Origin: JBPEWY01 sp965224095
GTDB taxonomy: Bacteria; Bacteroidota; Bacteroidia; Flavobacteriales; Flavobacteriaceae
Assembly (NCBI GenBank): GCA_965224095.1
Contig: OZ245039.1
Location: forward strand, 1,860,001-1,924,000
Length of the DNA: 64,000 bases
Reading direction: 5' to 3'
Shown one piece after another: positions 9,168 through 18,637 of the stretch (within the stretch, counting starts at the first letter, position 1; each line of letters starts with the position of its first letter). The notes under the pieces were generated by a model that made no database searches, had not been told where the DNA came from, and was given only the letters and a program-made list of their open reading frames with translations. The position numbers and the translations under genes are program-made.

Positions 9168-9201
9168 AAAATTAATTGCCTGAAAGGCTTTAGATTTTTT
9201 T

Positions 9202-9591
9202 TTATTTCGAAGAAAATCGAATAAAATCATATAAAAGGATTCCCCAGGCTGTAATAAGCAAAGTTCCGCCTACCGGAGTTATAAAGCCTATCCGTTTAAC
9301 GTTAAAACCGGTTAAATTATCGGTTGAAAGGCCATAAATAGATCCTGAAAAGAAGAGAATTCCAAAAACTATAAGATAAAAAACAATCTTAGCTCTTTTT
9401 AAAGGCATTCCCGAATAAACTCCTAGAAACAATAGAAGTAATGCATGATACATTTGATACCTGACCCCGGTTTCAAACGTAGTTAAAGATGCGGCATCCA
9501 GATGCGGTTTCAAACCATGTGCTCCAAAGGCACCTATCACCACTGCCAGTAAGCCGAAAAAAGCTCCTGCCATTAAAAATGTTTTGTTCAT
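9202..9591 (-). CDS. DUF423 family small membrane protein
   Basis: A 129-residue protein with four hydrophobic helices. The N-terminal segment GAFFGLLAVVIGAFGAHGLK and the following TFETGVRYQMYHALLLL are the hallmark of the YgdD/DUF423 family of inner-membrane proteins, whose function is unknown. It is transcribed alone, away from the saccharopine dehydrogenase gene, with a -7 box about 70 bases upstream. Confidence 0.88.
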   Translation of the reverse strand: MNKTFLMAGAFFGLLAVVIGAFGAHGLKPHLDAASLTTFETGVRYQMYHALLLLFLGVYSGMPLKRAKIVFYLIVFGILFFSGSIYGLSTDNLTGFNVKRIGFITPVGGTLLITAWGILLYDFIRFSSK

Positions 9592-9659
9592 AACTTTAAC
9601 TCAGGTATTTTTTAAAAAACCAACATTTTGCTACTTTCGTCCTTCATTTGTATCGATTG

Positions 9660-9667
9660 CAAAAGTA
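9660..9667 (-). promoter_or_regulatory. -7 box of the DUF423 gene
   Basis: TACTTTTG on the minus strand, an exact TAnnTTTG match in the divergent interval, giving a leader of about 60 bases. Confidence 0.5.
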
Positions 9668-9684
9668 CGCAACTAAATATTCTT

Positions 9685-11052
9685 ATGCGAAACATTTTAA
9701 TTATCGGCGCTGGAAAATCCACCTCTTATTTAGTGGATTATTTTCTCAATAAATCGGAAAAGGAAAATCTTTTCATTACTATCGGAGATTTAAACCCTGA
9801 AAATATAAGCAAATTAACCAATGGACATCCGCGATCAAAGGTAATTACCCTCGATATTTTTCAGGAAACCGACAGGAAGGAAGCCGTTAAAAATTCGGAT
9901 ATCGTGGTTTCAATGCTTCCAGCCCGGCTGCACTTGCAAGTTGCAAAAGACTGCATTACGTACAATAAACATTTGGTAACTGCTTCATACGTAAGCGATG
10001 ACATGCAGGCTCTGGACGAAGCCGCAAGAAAGAAAGGATTGGTTTTCATGAACGAGATCGGGGTAGATCCTGGTATAGATCACATGAGTGCCATGCAGGT
10101 TATTGACAGGATTACAGATAACGGAGGTAAGATGATTTTGTTTGAATCGTTTACCGGGGGGCTTGTAGCACCTGAAAGCGATACCAATCTTTGGAATTAT
10201 AAATTTACCTGGAACCCGAGAAATGTGGTAGTAGCAGGTCAGGGCGGAACTGCAAAATTCATACAGGAAGGCAGTTATAAGTACATTCCATATCAACGCC
10301 TTTTTCGTCGTACCGAATTTTTGGATATTGAAGGGTATGGAAAATTTGAGGCTTATGCCAACCGTGATTCTTTGAAATACCGCAGTGCATATGGACTTGA
10401 TAATGTGCTTACGTTATACAGAGGAACGATACGGAGAGTTGGGTTTTCAAAAGCCTGGAATGTTTTTGTTCAATTGGGAATGACCGATGACAGTTTTATT
10501 ATGGAAGGATCGGAACACATGAGTTACCGTGATTTTATTAATTCGTTTCTTCCCTACTCATTAACCGATTCGGTAGAATTAAAAATGAGGCATTCTCTGC
10601 ATATAGAGCAGGATGACCTCATGTGGGAAAAACTTCTTGAACTGGATTTATTTAGCAGTACAAAAAAAGTGGGGTTAAAAGATGCCACCCCTGCACAGAT
10701 TCTGCAAAAGATCTTACAGGAAAAATGGACTCTGAACGAAGATGATAAGGACATGATTGTTATGTATCATAAATTCGGATATGAATTTAAGGGTAAGAAA
10801 AAGCAAATTGATGCGCACATGGTTGTAACGGGAGAAAATCAAACCTATACTGCCATGGCAAAAACAGTGGGGCTTCCCGCAGCCATTGCAACCCTGGGAA
10901 TCCTAAACGGAACCATAAACACTCCAGGGGTACAGATTCCAATAAAAAAGGAGATCTATGCACCCATATTGGAAGAACTTAAATTGTACGGAATTATGTT
11001 TAGAGAACTGGAAGTTCCTTATGTGGGATACAACCCTGAAAATAAGAAATAA
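9685..11052 (+). CDS. saccharopine dehydrogenase family protein
   Basis: A 455-residue NAD(P)-dependent enzyme with an N-terminal Rossmann loop in NILIIGAGKS (residues 3-12) and the family segment NEIGVDPGIDHMSAM in the middle, as in saccharopine reductase and homospermidine-synthase-like proteins. It probably acts on the saccharopine/aminoadipate semialdehyde step of lysine metabolism, but a partner lysine-ketoglutarate reductase is not in the window. The open frame extends 19 codons further 5', but the Rossmann strand starts right after the ATG at 9685, so this start is preferred. An Lrp/AsnC regulator follows 57 bases downstream on the same strand. Confidence 0.88.
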   Translation: MRNILIIGAGKSTSYLVDYFLNKSEKENLFITIGDLNPENISKLTNGHPRSKVITLDIFQETDRKEAVKNSDIVVSMLPARLHLQVAKDCITYNKHLVTASYVSDDMQALDEAARKKGLVFMNEIGVDPGIDHMSAMQVIDRITDNGGKMILFESFTGGLVAPESDTNLWNYKFTWNPRNVVVAGQGGTAKFIQEGSYKYIPYQRLFRRTEFLDIEGYGKFEAYANRDSLKYRSAYGLDNVLTLYRGTIRRVGFSKAWNVFVQLGMTDDSFIMEGSEHMSYRDFINSFLPYSLTDSVELKMRHSLHIEQDDLMWEKLLELDLFSSTKKVGLKDATPAQILQKILQEKWTLNEDDKDMIVMYHKFGYEFKGKKKQIDAHMVVTGENQTYTAMAKTVGLPAAIATLGILNGTINTPGVQIPIKKEIYAPILEELKLYGIMFRELEVPYVGYNPENKK

Positions 11053-11109
11053 CGCTACCGCTTAATTCACTTAAAAGCACTATATTTATTTCAATTTAAA
11101 ACCTTACTT

Positions 11110-11580
11110 GTGCAAATTGATAATAATATAGTTACTATAGACGGGACCGACAAAAAAATTCTAAGGCAATTAATGCAGGATGCCCGTAAACCCATTCTGG
11201 AAATTGCCCGGAAAATAGGTATCTCCGGAGCTGCCATTCATCAACGGCTTAAAAAGCTGGAACAAACCGGATTAATTTCCGGTTCCCAATTCCTGATCGA
11301 TCCAAAACGACTGGGTTATACCACCATGGCTTTTATAGGGATTTATTTGGATAAAGCCATGAGAAATCCGGAAGCCGTTAAGCAACTTCGGGAAATTCCC
11401 GAAGTCCTCGAATGCCATTATACCACCGGTAACTGGAGTATCCTCATTAAGATTCTCTGCAAAGACAACGAGCATTTAATGACCCTTTTGAATAATAAAA
11501 TTCAAACCATTAAAGGTGTTTCCCGGACGGAGACTTTTATTTCTTTAAATCAGCAAATCGACCGACAGGTTTCCATTTAG
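11110..11580 (+). CDS. Lrp/AsnC family transcriptional regulator
   Basis: A 156-residue protein with an N-terminal helix-turn-helix (TDKKILRQLMQDARKPI, then ISGAAIHQRLKKLEQTGLI) and a C-terminal RAM/AsnC ligand-binding domain (VLECHYTTGNWSILIKI). Such proteins sense amino acids and form octamers on DNA. The likely start is GTG at 11110, since the DNA-binding domain begins about a dozen residues later. Its place directly after saccharopine dehydrogenase suggests control of lysine-related metabolism, which is inference. Confidence 0.92.
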   Translation: MQIDNNIVTIDGTDKKILRQLMQDARKPILEIARKIGISGAAIHQRLKKLEQTGLISGSQFLIDPKRLGYTTMAFIGIYLDKAMRNPEAVKQLREIPEVLECHYTTGNWSILIKILCKDNEHLMTLLNNKIQTIKGVSRTETFISLNQQIDRQVSI

Positions 11581-11607
11581 TTTCCCTGTTGAAATTATTT
11601 TCTCTTT

Positions 11608-12303
11608 TCAGTCTCTACCGCCCAGAAAGCTCAGTGCAAAATAAGCCAGTGTAGCCAGAGATCCGAGTGCCGCCACCACATATGTTCTTGCGGCCCATTT
11701 CAGAGAGTCTTCTGCACCTGCATACTCCTCAGGTGTTACCACGTGCTTATTTTTTAGCCAGGCCAATGCGCGGTTACTGGCATCGTATTCAACAGGTAAT
11801 GTAATAAAGCTAAAAAGAGTTCCCATAGCAAACATAATAAGACCCACAATAAGTATTGTTTTTCCTATACCGAAACTCGCTGCGGCCATAAGGGCAATCC
11901 CCGCAAAAATAACCCATTGAGACATTTTGGCTGCCATACTTACCACGGGTACCAGCTTTGAACGCATTTCCAGCCATTGGTATGCCTGAGCGTGCTGTAC
12001 GGCATGACCCACTTCGTGAGCCGCCACGGCTGCAGCCGCTGCATTCCGCTGACTATATACTCCTTCGCTCAGATTTACAGTTTTGGTTTGAGGATTGTAA
12101 TGATCGGTAAGCATTCCTGCTGTAGAAACCACTTTAACATCTCCAATTCCATGGTCTGAAAGCATTTTTTGTGCAATCTCTGCCCCACTCATCCCATTTC
12201 TCAGTTGTATTTTAGAATACTTTCTGAATTTACTTTTAAGTCTAGAGCTAACAATCCAGCTCATCAACATAATAGCTCCTATCAAAAGATAATATCCACT
12301 CAT
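11608..12303 (-). CDS. YugP-type neutral zinc metallopeptidase
   Basis: A 231-residue membrane-bound peptidase. The zinc motif HEVGH is in AAAAVAAHEVGHAVQHA, and the family signature VKVVSTAGMLTDHYNP lies just before it. Hydrophobic helices at the N-terminus and in the C-terminal half place it in the inner membrane. The substrate is unknown. The longer open frame to 12351 is disfavoured because its first codons fall in the leuS terminator hairpin; the ATG at 12303 gives a clean N-terminal membrane helix. Confidence 0.9.
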   Translation of the reverse strand: MSGYYLLIGAIMLMSWIVSSRLKSKFRKYSKIQLRNGMSGAEIAQKMLSDHGIGDVKVVSTAGMLTDHYNPQTKTVNLSEGVYSQRNAAAAAVAAHEVGHAVQHAQAYQWLEMRSKLVPVVSMAAKMSQWVIFAGIALMAAASFGIGKTILIVGLIMFAMGTLFSFITLPVEYDASNRALAWLKNKHVVTPEEYAGAEDSLKWAARTYVVAALGSLATLAYFALSFLGGRD

Positions 12304-12340
12304 AGTGTTCGTGTTTTTAGTTGCTTTATAAAAATACAAA

Positions 12341-12366
12341 AACCTCGCCAAAAGTGCGAGGCTTTA
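12341..12366 (-). terminator. terminator behind leuS
   Basis: On the minus strand GCCTCGC and GCGAGG(T) form a stem with a 7-base loop followed by TTTTTGT. It separates leuS from the zinc peptidase gene. Confidence 0.65.
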
Positions 12367-12434
12367 TATTTATGCAGTTTTGTCAGTTTTCCCGGCTTCC
12401 CTGTTCGTTTTGAAAAATCAGGCCTCCGCAGGTA

Positions 12435-15248
12435 TTAGCCTACAATATTGATGATCTTGCCCGGAACAACAATTACTTTTTTAGGGGTACGCCCCTGCAA
12501 TTGAGCCTGCGTTTTTTCATGTGCCAGTACCGCCTTTTCAATATCCTCCTTACTCATATCTAACGGTAATTCCATTTTGAAACGCATTTTCCCGTTAAAG
12601 GAAATCGGGTACTCCTTACTATCTTCCACAAGGAATTTCTCTTCAAATTTCGGAAAGGGTACATAGGCAATACTTTGCTTATGACCTAATTGATTCCACA
12701 ATTCCTCAGCAATATGCGGGGCATAAGGCGATATTATAACCGCAAGAGGTTCCAGTATTTCTCTGGAGCTACATTTTTGTGCGGTGAGCTCATTTACGCA
12801 GATCATAAAGGTAGATACGGAAGTATTAAAAGAAAAGTTTTCAATGTCTTCTTCCACCTTTTTTATGGTTTTATGCAGCGTTTTTAGATTTTCTTTTGTT
12901 GGTTGGGCATCGGTAATTTTAGGTCCGCTTTCATCGAAATACAGTTTCCACATCTTTTTGAGAAAAGAATGCACTCCGGTAATTCCGGCTGTATTCCACG
13001 GTTTTGCCTGTTCCAGTGGTCCGAGGAACATCTCGTACAACCTCAGCGTGTCGGCCCCGTACTGTTCACAGATATCATCGGGGTTTACCACATTAAACCA
13101 CCTCTTAGACATTTTTTCAACTTCCCTGCCAACAATATATTTACCGTCTTCCAGAATAAATTCGGCATCCTTGTATTGAGGTTGCCAATTTCTCAGGGCC
13201 TTTACATCTAATTCATCTGAGGAGTCAACCAGACTTACATCAACTCTTAATTCCTCTGTAACATAATTGTTTTTCAAGCCCTTTGATACGTATTTATCGG
13301 TACCACTAACTCGATAAATTATCGCACTTGTTCCCAAAATCATTCCCTGATTAATCAGTTTTTTGGCAAACTCATCAACCGGGAGACACCCCCGGTCAAA
13401 AAGAAATTTCTGCCAGAAACGACTATATAGTAAATGGCCTGTAGCGTGTTCTACCCCTCCCAGATATAAATCTACTTCCTTCCAATAATTTACCGCCGCT
13501 TCACTGTAAATGGCTTCTTCATTATGAGGATCCATATACCGGTTAAAATACTGGGAACTACCTGCCCATCCGGGCATCGTATTTAGCTCTAAAGGAAAAA
13601 CTGTCGTATTATTAATAAACGTATTGCTTACCACCGTGTTTTTTTCTGTATCCCAGGCCCATACCATGGCATTTCCCAGGGGTGGGTCGCCATCTTCAGT
13701 AGGCAGGTATTTTTCTACTTCCGGAAGTGTAAGTGGCAAATACTCTTCTTCAATCATCCGAGGCATCCCTTCTGCATAATATACAGGGAAAGGTTCACCC
13801 CAGTAGCGTTGCCTGCTAAAAACGGCATCGCGAAGGCGGTAATTTATTTTGCCTCTTCCCTGATCAATCTCTTCCAGTTTTTCTATGACCGCTTTTGTTG
13901 CCTCCCTGCAATTTAGTCCGTTTAGGAAATCGCTATTGGCTATAATCGTATTTTCTTTATTGGCAAAGGCCTCTTCGGAAATATCCACTCCCTTAAAGAT
14001 ATTGGGGATTTCCATTCCGAAGTGTTTCGCAAAATCATAATCCCGCTGATCTCCGCAGGGAACCGCCATAACCGCGCCTGTACCATAACCAGCCAATACG
14101 TAATCGCCAATCCAAACCGGTATTTTATTCCCGGTAAACGGGTGTATGGCAAAGGCTCCGGTAAATTCACCCGAGATTGTTTTTACATCGGCCATCCGAT
14201 CTCTTTCACTCCGTTTGGAAGTTGCTTCTATATAGGCATTTACTTTTTCTTTTTGTTCCGGAGTGGTAATCGCAGCCACCAGTTCATGTTCCGGTGCCAG
14301 GGTCATAAAACTGGCTCCGAAAATCGTATCCGGCCGGGTGGTAAAAACATCTATTTTTTCATCGTGCCCCTCAATCTTAAAGCCAACCATGGCTCCCACC
14401 GATTTTCCAATCCAGTTTCGCTGAATCTCTTTCAAAGGTTCAGGCCAATCTATTTTTTCCAGACCTCGTAACAATCGCTCCGCATAAGCAGAGATACGCA
14501 TACTCCACTGTGTCATTTTTTTCCTGACCACAGGATATCCCCCCCGTTCAGATACCCCATTTACAATTTCATCATTCGCCAAAACCGTTCCCAGGGCCGG
14601 GCACCAGTTTACCTCGGTTTCAGCCAGGTATGTAAGCCTGTACTTTAAAAGAATTTGTTGTTTTTCTTTTGATGAATATTGATTCCACTGGGCCGCCGAG
14701 AACCCTGGAGTATCCTCATCACAGGCTGCCTTTATATTGCTATTTCCCCCGGTTTCAAACAAAGAGATCAGCGAAGAAATATCGGCTGCTTTATCGGTAT
14801 CCTTATTATACCATGAATTAAAGAGTTGAATAAACACCCATTGTGTCCATTTGTAATAGGCCGGATCTGAAGTGCGTACTTCCCGCGACCAATCAAACGA
14901 AAAGCCTATTTTATCCAGTTGTTCTCTATAGCGTTTTATATTGGTTTCGGTGGTTACCGCAGGATGCTGCCCGGTTTGAATGGCATATTGTTCGGCAGGT
15001 AATCCAAAGCTGTCATAACCCATCGGGTGCAACACATTGTAGCCCTGATGCCGTTTATACCGTGCGTAAATATCGCTGGCTATATAACCCAACGGATGCC
15101 CTACATGTAATCCTGCTCCCGAAGGATACGGAAACATATCAAGCACGTAGTATTTAGGTTTATCCGAATTGTTTTCTGCTGTAAAGGTTTTATTCTCAGC
15201 CCAATATTTTTGCCACCTGGCTTCGATTTCGTTGAAATGATACTTCAT
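12435..15248 (-). CDS. leuS: leucyl-tRNA synthetase
   Basis: Charges tRNA-Leu. The HIGH motif is HVGH in GAGLHVGHPLGYIASD near residue 45, and the KMSKS loop reads KMSKR in REVEKMSKRWFNVVNPDD. The editing (CP1) domain is present with TTRPDTIFGASF. The protein is 937 residues, longer than the E. coli enzyme by roughly 75, mainly through an inserted stretch around residues 145-200 and an extra segment before the catalytic core's second half; Bacteroidota LeuRS commonly carry such insertions. The start at 15248 is preferred over 15263 because the -7 box leaves only a few bases before the latter. Confidence 0.97.
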   Translation of the reverse strand: MKYHFNEIEARWQKYWAENKTFTAENNSDKPKYYVLDMFPYPSGAGLHVGHPLGYIASDIYARYKRHQGYNVLHPMGYDSFGLPAEQYAIQTGQHPAVTTETNIKRYREQLDKIGFSFDWSREVRTSDPAYYKWTQWVFIQLFNSWYNKDTDKAADISSLISLFETGGNSNIKAACDEDTPGFSAAQWNQYSSKEKQQILLKYRLTYLAETEVNWCPALGTVLANDEIVNGVSERGGYPVVRKKMTQWSMRISAYAERLLRGLEKIDWPEPLKEIQRNWIGKSVGAMVGFKIEGHDEKIDVFTTRPDTIFGASFMTLAPEHELVAAITTPEQKEKVNAYIEATSKRSERDRMADVKTISGEFTGAFAIHPFTGNKIPVWIGDYVLAGYGTGAVMAVPCGDQRDYDFAKHFGMEIPNIFKGVDISEEAFANKENTIIANSDFLNGLNCREATKAVIEKLEEIDQGRGKINYRLRDAVFSRQRYWGEPFPVYYAEGMPRMIEEEYLPLTLPEVEKYLPTEDGDPPLGNAMVWAWDTEKNTVVSNTFINNTTVFPLELNTMPGWAGSSQYFNRYMDPHNEEAIYSEAAVNYWKEVDLYLGGVEHATGHLLYSRFWQKFLFDRGCLPVDEFAKKLINQGMILGTSAIIYRVSGTDKYVSKGLKNNYVTEELRVDVSLVDSSDELDVKALRNWQPQYKDAEFILEDGKYIVGREVEKMSKRWFNVVNPDDICEQYGADTLRLYEMFLGPLEQAKPWNTAGITGVHSFLKKMWKLYFDESGPKITDAQPTKENLKTLHKTIKKVEEDIENFSFNTSVSTFMICVNELTAQKCSSREILEPLAVIISPYAPHIAEELWNQLGHKQSIAYVPFPKFEEKFLVEDSKEYPISFNGKMRFKMELPLDMSKEDIEKAVLAHEKTQAQLQGRTPKKVIVVPGKIINIVG

Positions 15249-15273
15249 TTTTCCCTGCTTCAATATAAAAGGG

Positions 15274-15281
15274 CAAATTTA
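15274..15281 (-). promoter_or_regulatory. -7 box of leuS
   Basis: TAAATTTG on the minus strand, 25 bases upstream of the chosen leuS ATG; it supports the shorter start. Confidence 0.55.
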
Positions 15282-15401
15282 ACCTTTCTTAAAAAAAAAG
15301 CAGGTTTAATTGCAATTAATCCGTCAAAAAAATATACCCGTAATTGATTACAGGTATAGTATCGGTTTGCTGCTGTTAAAACCATTTATATAGTTTTTCT
15401 A

Positions 15402-15512
15402 TTAAAAACGGTACCCTAATGCAATTTGCAGTACCCTATTTCGTAAATCAGGACTTTCGGAAACCGTTGACATTCCCGGATTATACCGCGCCTGTGTAAA
15501 AAAATCAGGGGT
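15402..15512 (-). pseudogene. 3' remnant of an outer-membrane beta-barrel gene
   Basis: The interval between leuS and panE, otherwise empty for about 250 bases, holds a short minus-strand frame ending in TAA at 15402. Its last residues read ARYNPGMSTVSESP then DLRNRVLQIALGYRF. The alternating hydrophobic pattern with a terminal Phe, and the RYN-G-S...NRV-Q-GY-F spacing, match the last two strands of PorT-like Bacteroidota barrels (OMP_b-brl family). There is no start codon or room for the rest of the barrel, because the frame runs back into the intact 3' end of panE. I read it as the tail of a deleted gene. Confidence 0.6.
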
Positions 15513-16444
15513 TATTTTTTGTCCTGTCTTGCTCTTTTCTCCATAGGAGAAAGGCAATGGTAAATAAAAGAATTCACCGGAGTGGGAACTCCCAGTTGTT
15601 TTCCTTGTTTTACGATATATCCATTAAAATTTTCCAGTTCAGATGGCTTTCCCTCCATAATATCTCTTTGCATGGATGCGGTGGCACCCGGCGCTACTTT
15701 ATCAATGGCCTGGAACATTTTATCAATATCTTCATCGGTCAAATCAATACCTTTAGCATTCGCTACAGCCTTCATTTCTTCGGCAGTATTTTTCATAATA
15801 CTACGTATTCCGGGGTCGTTTCTCATGGTATCAATAGGCACTCTGGTAAGTCCGCCTATTCCGCTTAAAGTACATATAAAAATAAATTTCTTCCAAATGT
15901 CTAATTGGATATTCTCGGAAATACGATTGTTGAATCCCGCTTTATCAAAAACTTCCTTAATCTTTTTCGTTCTTTCCGTATTTCTTCCATCCAACTCACC
16001 AAATAAAATCTCAGGTTCAAAGGCTTTATGGAAAACAACACCGGGGCGCTCCACCATACTAATAATTCTACAAAGCCCCCCAAGCACCTGCTTGTCTCCC
16101 AAAACTTCGACAACTCTATCCGCATTATCCGCACCATTTTGTATAGGGAGCACCACCGTTGCATCGTGCATTACAGATTTTACAGCTATGGCTGCTTCGG
16201 CTACCTGCCATGATTTTACAGCCAGCACAATTAAATCAACCCTCCCCACATGCTCCAGATTATCGGTTGCCAGCGAAGGAAACACGGTAAAATCTCCTTT
16301 AAAGCTTTTTACCCTGAGTCCTTCTTTTTTAATAGTTTCCAGATGCTTCCCTCTGGCTATAAAGATAGTTTCGTAACCCGCCTGAGCAATTCTACCTCCA
16401 AAATAGCCCCCTACACCTCCAATGCCATATATAAGTACTTTCAT
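15512..16444 (-). CDS. panE: 2-dehydropantoate 2-reductase (ketopantoate reductase)
   Basis: A 310-residue NADPH-dependent reductase of pantothenate synthesis. The N-terminal Rossmann loop is YGIGGVGGYFGGRIA, the catalytic-lysine region is IWKKFIFICTLSG, and the C-terminal domain keeps PSELENFNGYIVKQGKQLGV and PTPVNSFIYH. Other members of the family reduce different 2-keto acids, so the exact substrate is not proven. The start at 16444 places the Rossmann strand at the N-terminus. The stop codon abuts a barrel-gene remnant. Confidence 0.87.
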   Translation of the reverse strand: MKVLIYGIGGVGGYFGGRIAQAGYETIFIARGKHLETIKKEGLRVKSFKGDFTVFPSLATDNLEHVGRVDLIVLAVKSWQVAEAAIAVKSVMHDATVVLPIQNGADNADRVVEVLGDKQVLGGLCRIISMVERPGVVFHKAFEPEILFGELDGRNTERTKKIKEVFDKAGFNNRISENIQLDIWKKFIFICTLSGIGGLTRVPIDTMRNDPGIRSIMKNTAEEMKAVANAKGIDLTDEDIDKMFQAIDKVAPGATASMQRDIMEGKPSELENFNGYIVKQGKQLGVPTPVNSFIYHCLSPMEKRARQDKK

Positions 16445-16606
16445 AGTATTTGATGCCAAAACAGCTGTAAATTTCCTGGAAAAAATCGGGAAACCAAAAA
16501 ATCTGTGCGTTCTTTCTCATTCTTAACTTTTCATTATTGGTTTTTCTAAGGCTCCATTAAATTTACTTTATTACTTTTACACAAATTATTCAGGACGCCC
16601 ATAATT

Positions 16607-17485
16607 ATGAGTAAAGCATTCGAGCAGTATCAGAAAAGACGATTGATCTCCTCTTATTTTTCTGTGGTTTTAAGTATTGCTTTGGTTCTTTTTTTGTTGG
16701 GTATCTTAGGGTTGTTGGTTTTAAATACAAAAAAGCTGGCAGATCATTTTAAGGAACAAGTGGCCATTTCCGTCTTTTTAAAGGATAATGCCAAACAAAT
16801 TGAAATCGATCAGTTGCAAAAAAGTCTTTCGCTGGCCCCGTATACCAAAACTGCTGAATTTATTTCAAAAGAAGACGCCGCCGAAGCACACAGCAAGGAA
16901 ATTGGAGAGAATTTTATGGAATTTTTAGGAGAAAATCCATTACAGAACTCCATAGACGTGCATTTAAAAGCGGTTTATGTCTCGCCCGAAAAAATAGATT
17001 CCATTGCTGCCGATATTGCTTCCAGGGGTTACGTTGATGAGGTTTCTTACGACAGGCCATTAATAGCACTTCTCAGTGATAATGTAAAAAAAATAAGTTT
17101 GTGGATACTTGTTGCCAGTGGAGTTTTTACTTTGATTGCGGTTTTACTGATAAACAGTTCCATTCGTTTGTCTATTTATTCAAAACGCTTTATAATTAAA
17201 ACCATGCAAATGGTTGGAGCTACAAAAAAATTCATACGCCGTCCTTTTATTCTGCAAAATGTTAAGCTGGGAATGATTGGAGGAGTTGTAGCCTTAATAG
17301 CTATGGGAGGAGTGCTTTACTATGTAAACGAACGTTTCCCCGAACTACATATTACACAGGATCCTATGTGGTTAATTATTTTATTTGCAGGAGTTTTTCT
17401 GCTAGGAGTCTTAATTTCCTGGATCAGTACCTTTATTGCTACACAGCGATTTCTTAATCTGCGTACTGACGATTTATATTATTAA
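16607..17485 (+). CDS. ftsX: cell division ABC permease FtsX
   Basis: A 292-residue inner-membrane protein with the FtsX layout: one N-terminal helix (about residues 20-42), a periplasmic domain with VAISVFLKDNA, then three helices in the C-terminal half. FtsX works with the ATPase FtsE to activate peptidoglycan hydrolases at the septum. FtsE is not next to it, which is usual in Bacteroidota. It heads a same-strand run with a DUF3098 protein, uppP, truB and a TonB-like protein. Confidence 0.92.
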   Translation: MSKAFEQYQKRRLISSYFSVVLSIALVLFLLGILGLLVLNTKKLADHFKEQVAISVFLKDNAKQIEIDQLQKSLSLAPYTKTAEFISKEDAAEAHSKEIGENFMEFLGENPLQNSIDVHLKAVYVSPEKIDSIAADIASRGYVDEVSYDRPLIALLSDNVKKISLWILVASGVFTLIAVLLINSSIRLSIYSKRFIIKTMQMVGATKKFIRRPFILQNVKLGMIGGVVALIAMGGVLYYVNERFPELHITQDPMWLIILFAGVFLLGVLISWISTFIATQRFLNLRTDDLYY

Positions 17486-17516
17486 CTTTGGCCGAACAGG
17501 TATAAATTTTGCAGGC

Positions 17517-17795
17517 GTGAAAAAATCAAAGCAACACCAGAAAAAAAACAGCCAAAACCAAAAGAGAAACTTAATCTTTCAAAAAAGAAACTATCAGTTT
17601 ATGTTTTTGGGATTGATTTTTATAGCCCTCGGCTTTATTTTAATGTCGGGCGGAGGTAGTGAGGATCCCAATTTTTTTGATCCGGATATTTATAACTTTA
17701 GAAGGATCAGGCTTGCTCCTACTTTGGTTCTTATTGGTTTTGCAATCGAGGTTTATGCTATCCTACTAAATCCTGACAAAAAGAAATCCGAATAA
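17517..17795 (+). CDS. DUF3098 family small membrane protein
   Basis: About 92 residues from the GTG at 17517. A very basic N-terminus rich in Lys, Gln and Asn is followed by two hydrophobic helices (YQFMFLGLIFIALGFILMSG and LAPTLVLIGFAIEVYAILL) separated by SEDPNFFDPDIYNFRR. This is the Bacteroidota family DUF3098, of unknown function. The open frame reaches back into ftsX, but those codons belong to ftsX, so the GTG is the likelier start. It lies between ftsX and uppP, a conserved placement. Confidence 0.8.
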   Translation: MKKSKQHQKKNSQNQKRNLIFQKRNYQFMFLGLIFIALGFILMSGGGSEDPNFFDPDIYNFRRIRLAPTLVLIGFAIEVYAILLNPDKKKSE

Positions 17796-17836
17796 TTCCT
17801 TTATCGGGTTCCTCTTAAAATATGTAACCACCAACT

Positions 17837-18634
17837 ATGGATATAATTGATGCGATAATACTCGGGATCATTCAGGGGCTTACAGAGTTTCTGCCTGTTT
17901 CTTCAAGCGGCCATTTAGAATTGGGCAAAGCTATTTTAGGAGACCATTCCATTCCCGAAGAAAGTTTATTGTTTACCATTGTTCTTCACTTTGCCACGGC
18001 GCTAAGTACTTTAGTAGTTTTCCGTAAAGATGTTTGGGAAATTGTAAAAGGCCTTTTCCAATTTAAATGGAATGAAGAAACTCGTTTTTCCTTAAAAATT
18101 ATTATTTCGATGATTCCCGCGGTATTCGTAGGATTATTTTTTGAAGAGCAACTCGAGCAGCTTTTTGGAGAAAATATTCAGTTGGTAGGTTTTATGTTAA
18201 TTATTACAGCATTGTTGTTATTTCTGGCCGATAAGGCAAAAAACACAGAAAAACGGGTTAGTTATGGCAATGCTTTTATTATTGGAATATCGCAGGCCAT
18301 TGCCATTCTTCCGGGTATTTCCAGGAGTGGAGCTACCATTTCTTCTTCTGTTTTACTCGGTGTTGACAAAACAAGGGCAGCACGATTTTCCTTTTTAATG
18401 GTCGTTCCTTTAATTTTTGGAAGTATTATTAAAGAGGTTCGTGACGGGAATATTCAATACGACAGCAGTTCGTTTCTTCCGCTAGCTGCGGGTTTTGTAG
18501 CTGCATTTATAGCCGGACTTGCCGCGTGTACCTGGATGATAAGCCTGGTAAAAAAAAGTAAGTTATCCTATTTTGCCATATACTGTCTTATAGTAGGTGG
18601 CATTGCTATTGTCTTTGCATTTCTAAACAAATAA
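17837..18634 (+). CDS. uppP: undecaprenyl-diphosphatase
   Basis: A 265-residue polytopic membrane enzyme (BacA family) that dephosphorylates undecaprenyl diphosphate to recycle the lipid carrier for peptidoglycan and surface glycans. Both active-site segments are present: GLTEFLPVSSSGHLEL near the N-terminus and LPGISRSGATISS in the middle. Overexpression of this family is known to give bacitracin tolerance. It lies 3 bases before truB in the ftsX operon. Confidence 0.96.
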   Translation: MDIIDAIILGIIQGLTEFLPVSSSGHLELGKAILGDHSIPEESLLFTIVLHFATALSTLVVFRKDVWEIVKGLFQFKWNEETRFSLKIIISMIPAVFVGLFFEEQLEQLFGENIQLVGFMLIITALLLFLADKAKNTEKRVSYGNAFIIGISQAIAILPGISRSGATISSSVLLGVDKTRAARFSFLMVVPLIFGSIIKEVRDGNIQYDSSSFLPLAAGFVAAFIAGLAACTWMISLVKKSKLSYFAIYCLIVGGIAIVFAFLNK

Positions 18635-18637
18635 TTT

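Noticed and set aside
12304..12351. A 16-residue N-terminal extension of the zinc peptidase
   Set aside because: It falls in the leuS terminator hairpin and adds no conserved residues.
15582..16376. A 264-residue plus-strand frame opposite panE
   Set aside because: It is antisense to an intact, well-recognised panE and its sequence is Ser/Thr/Pro-rich with no domain.
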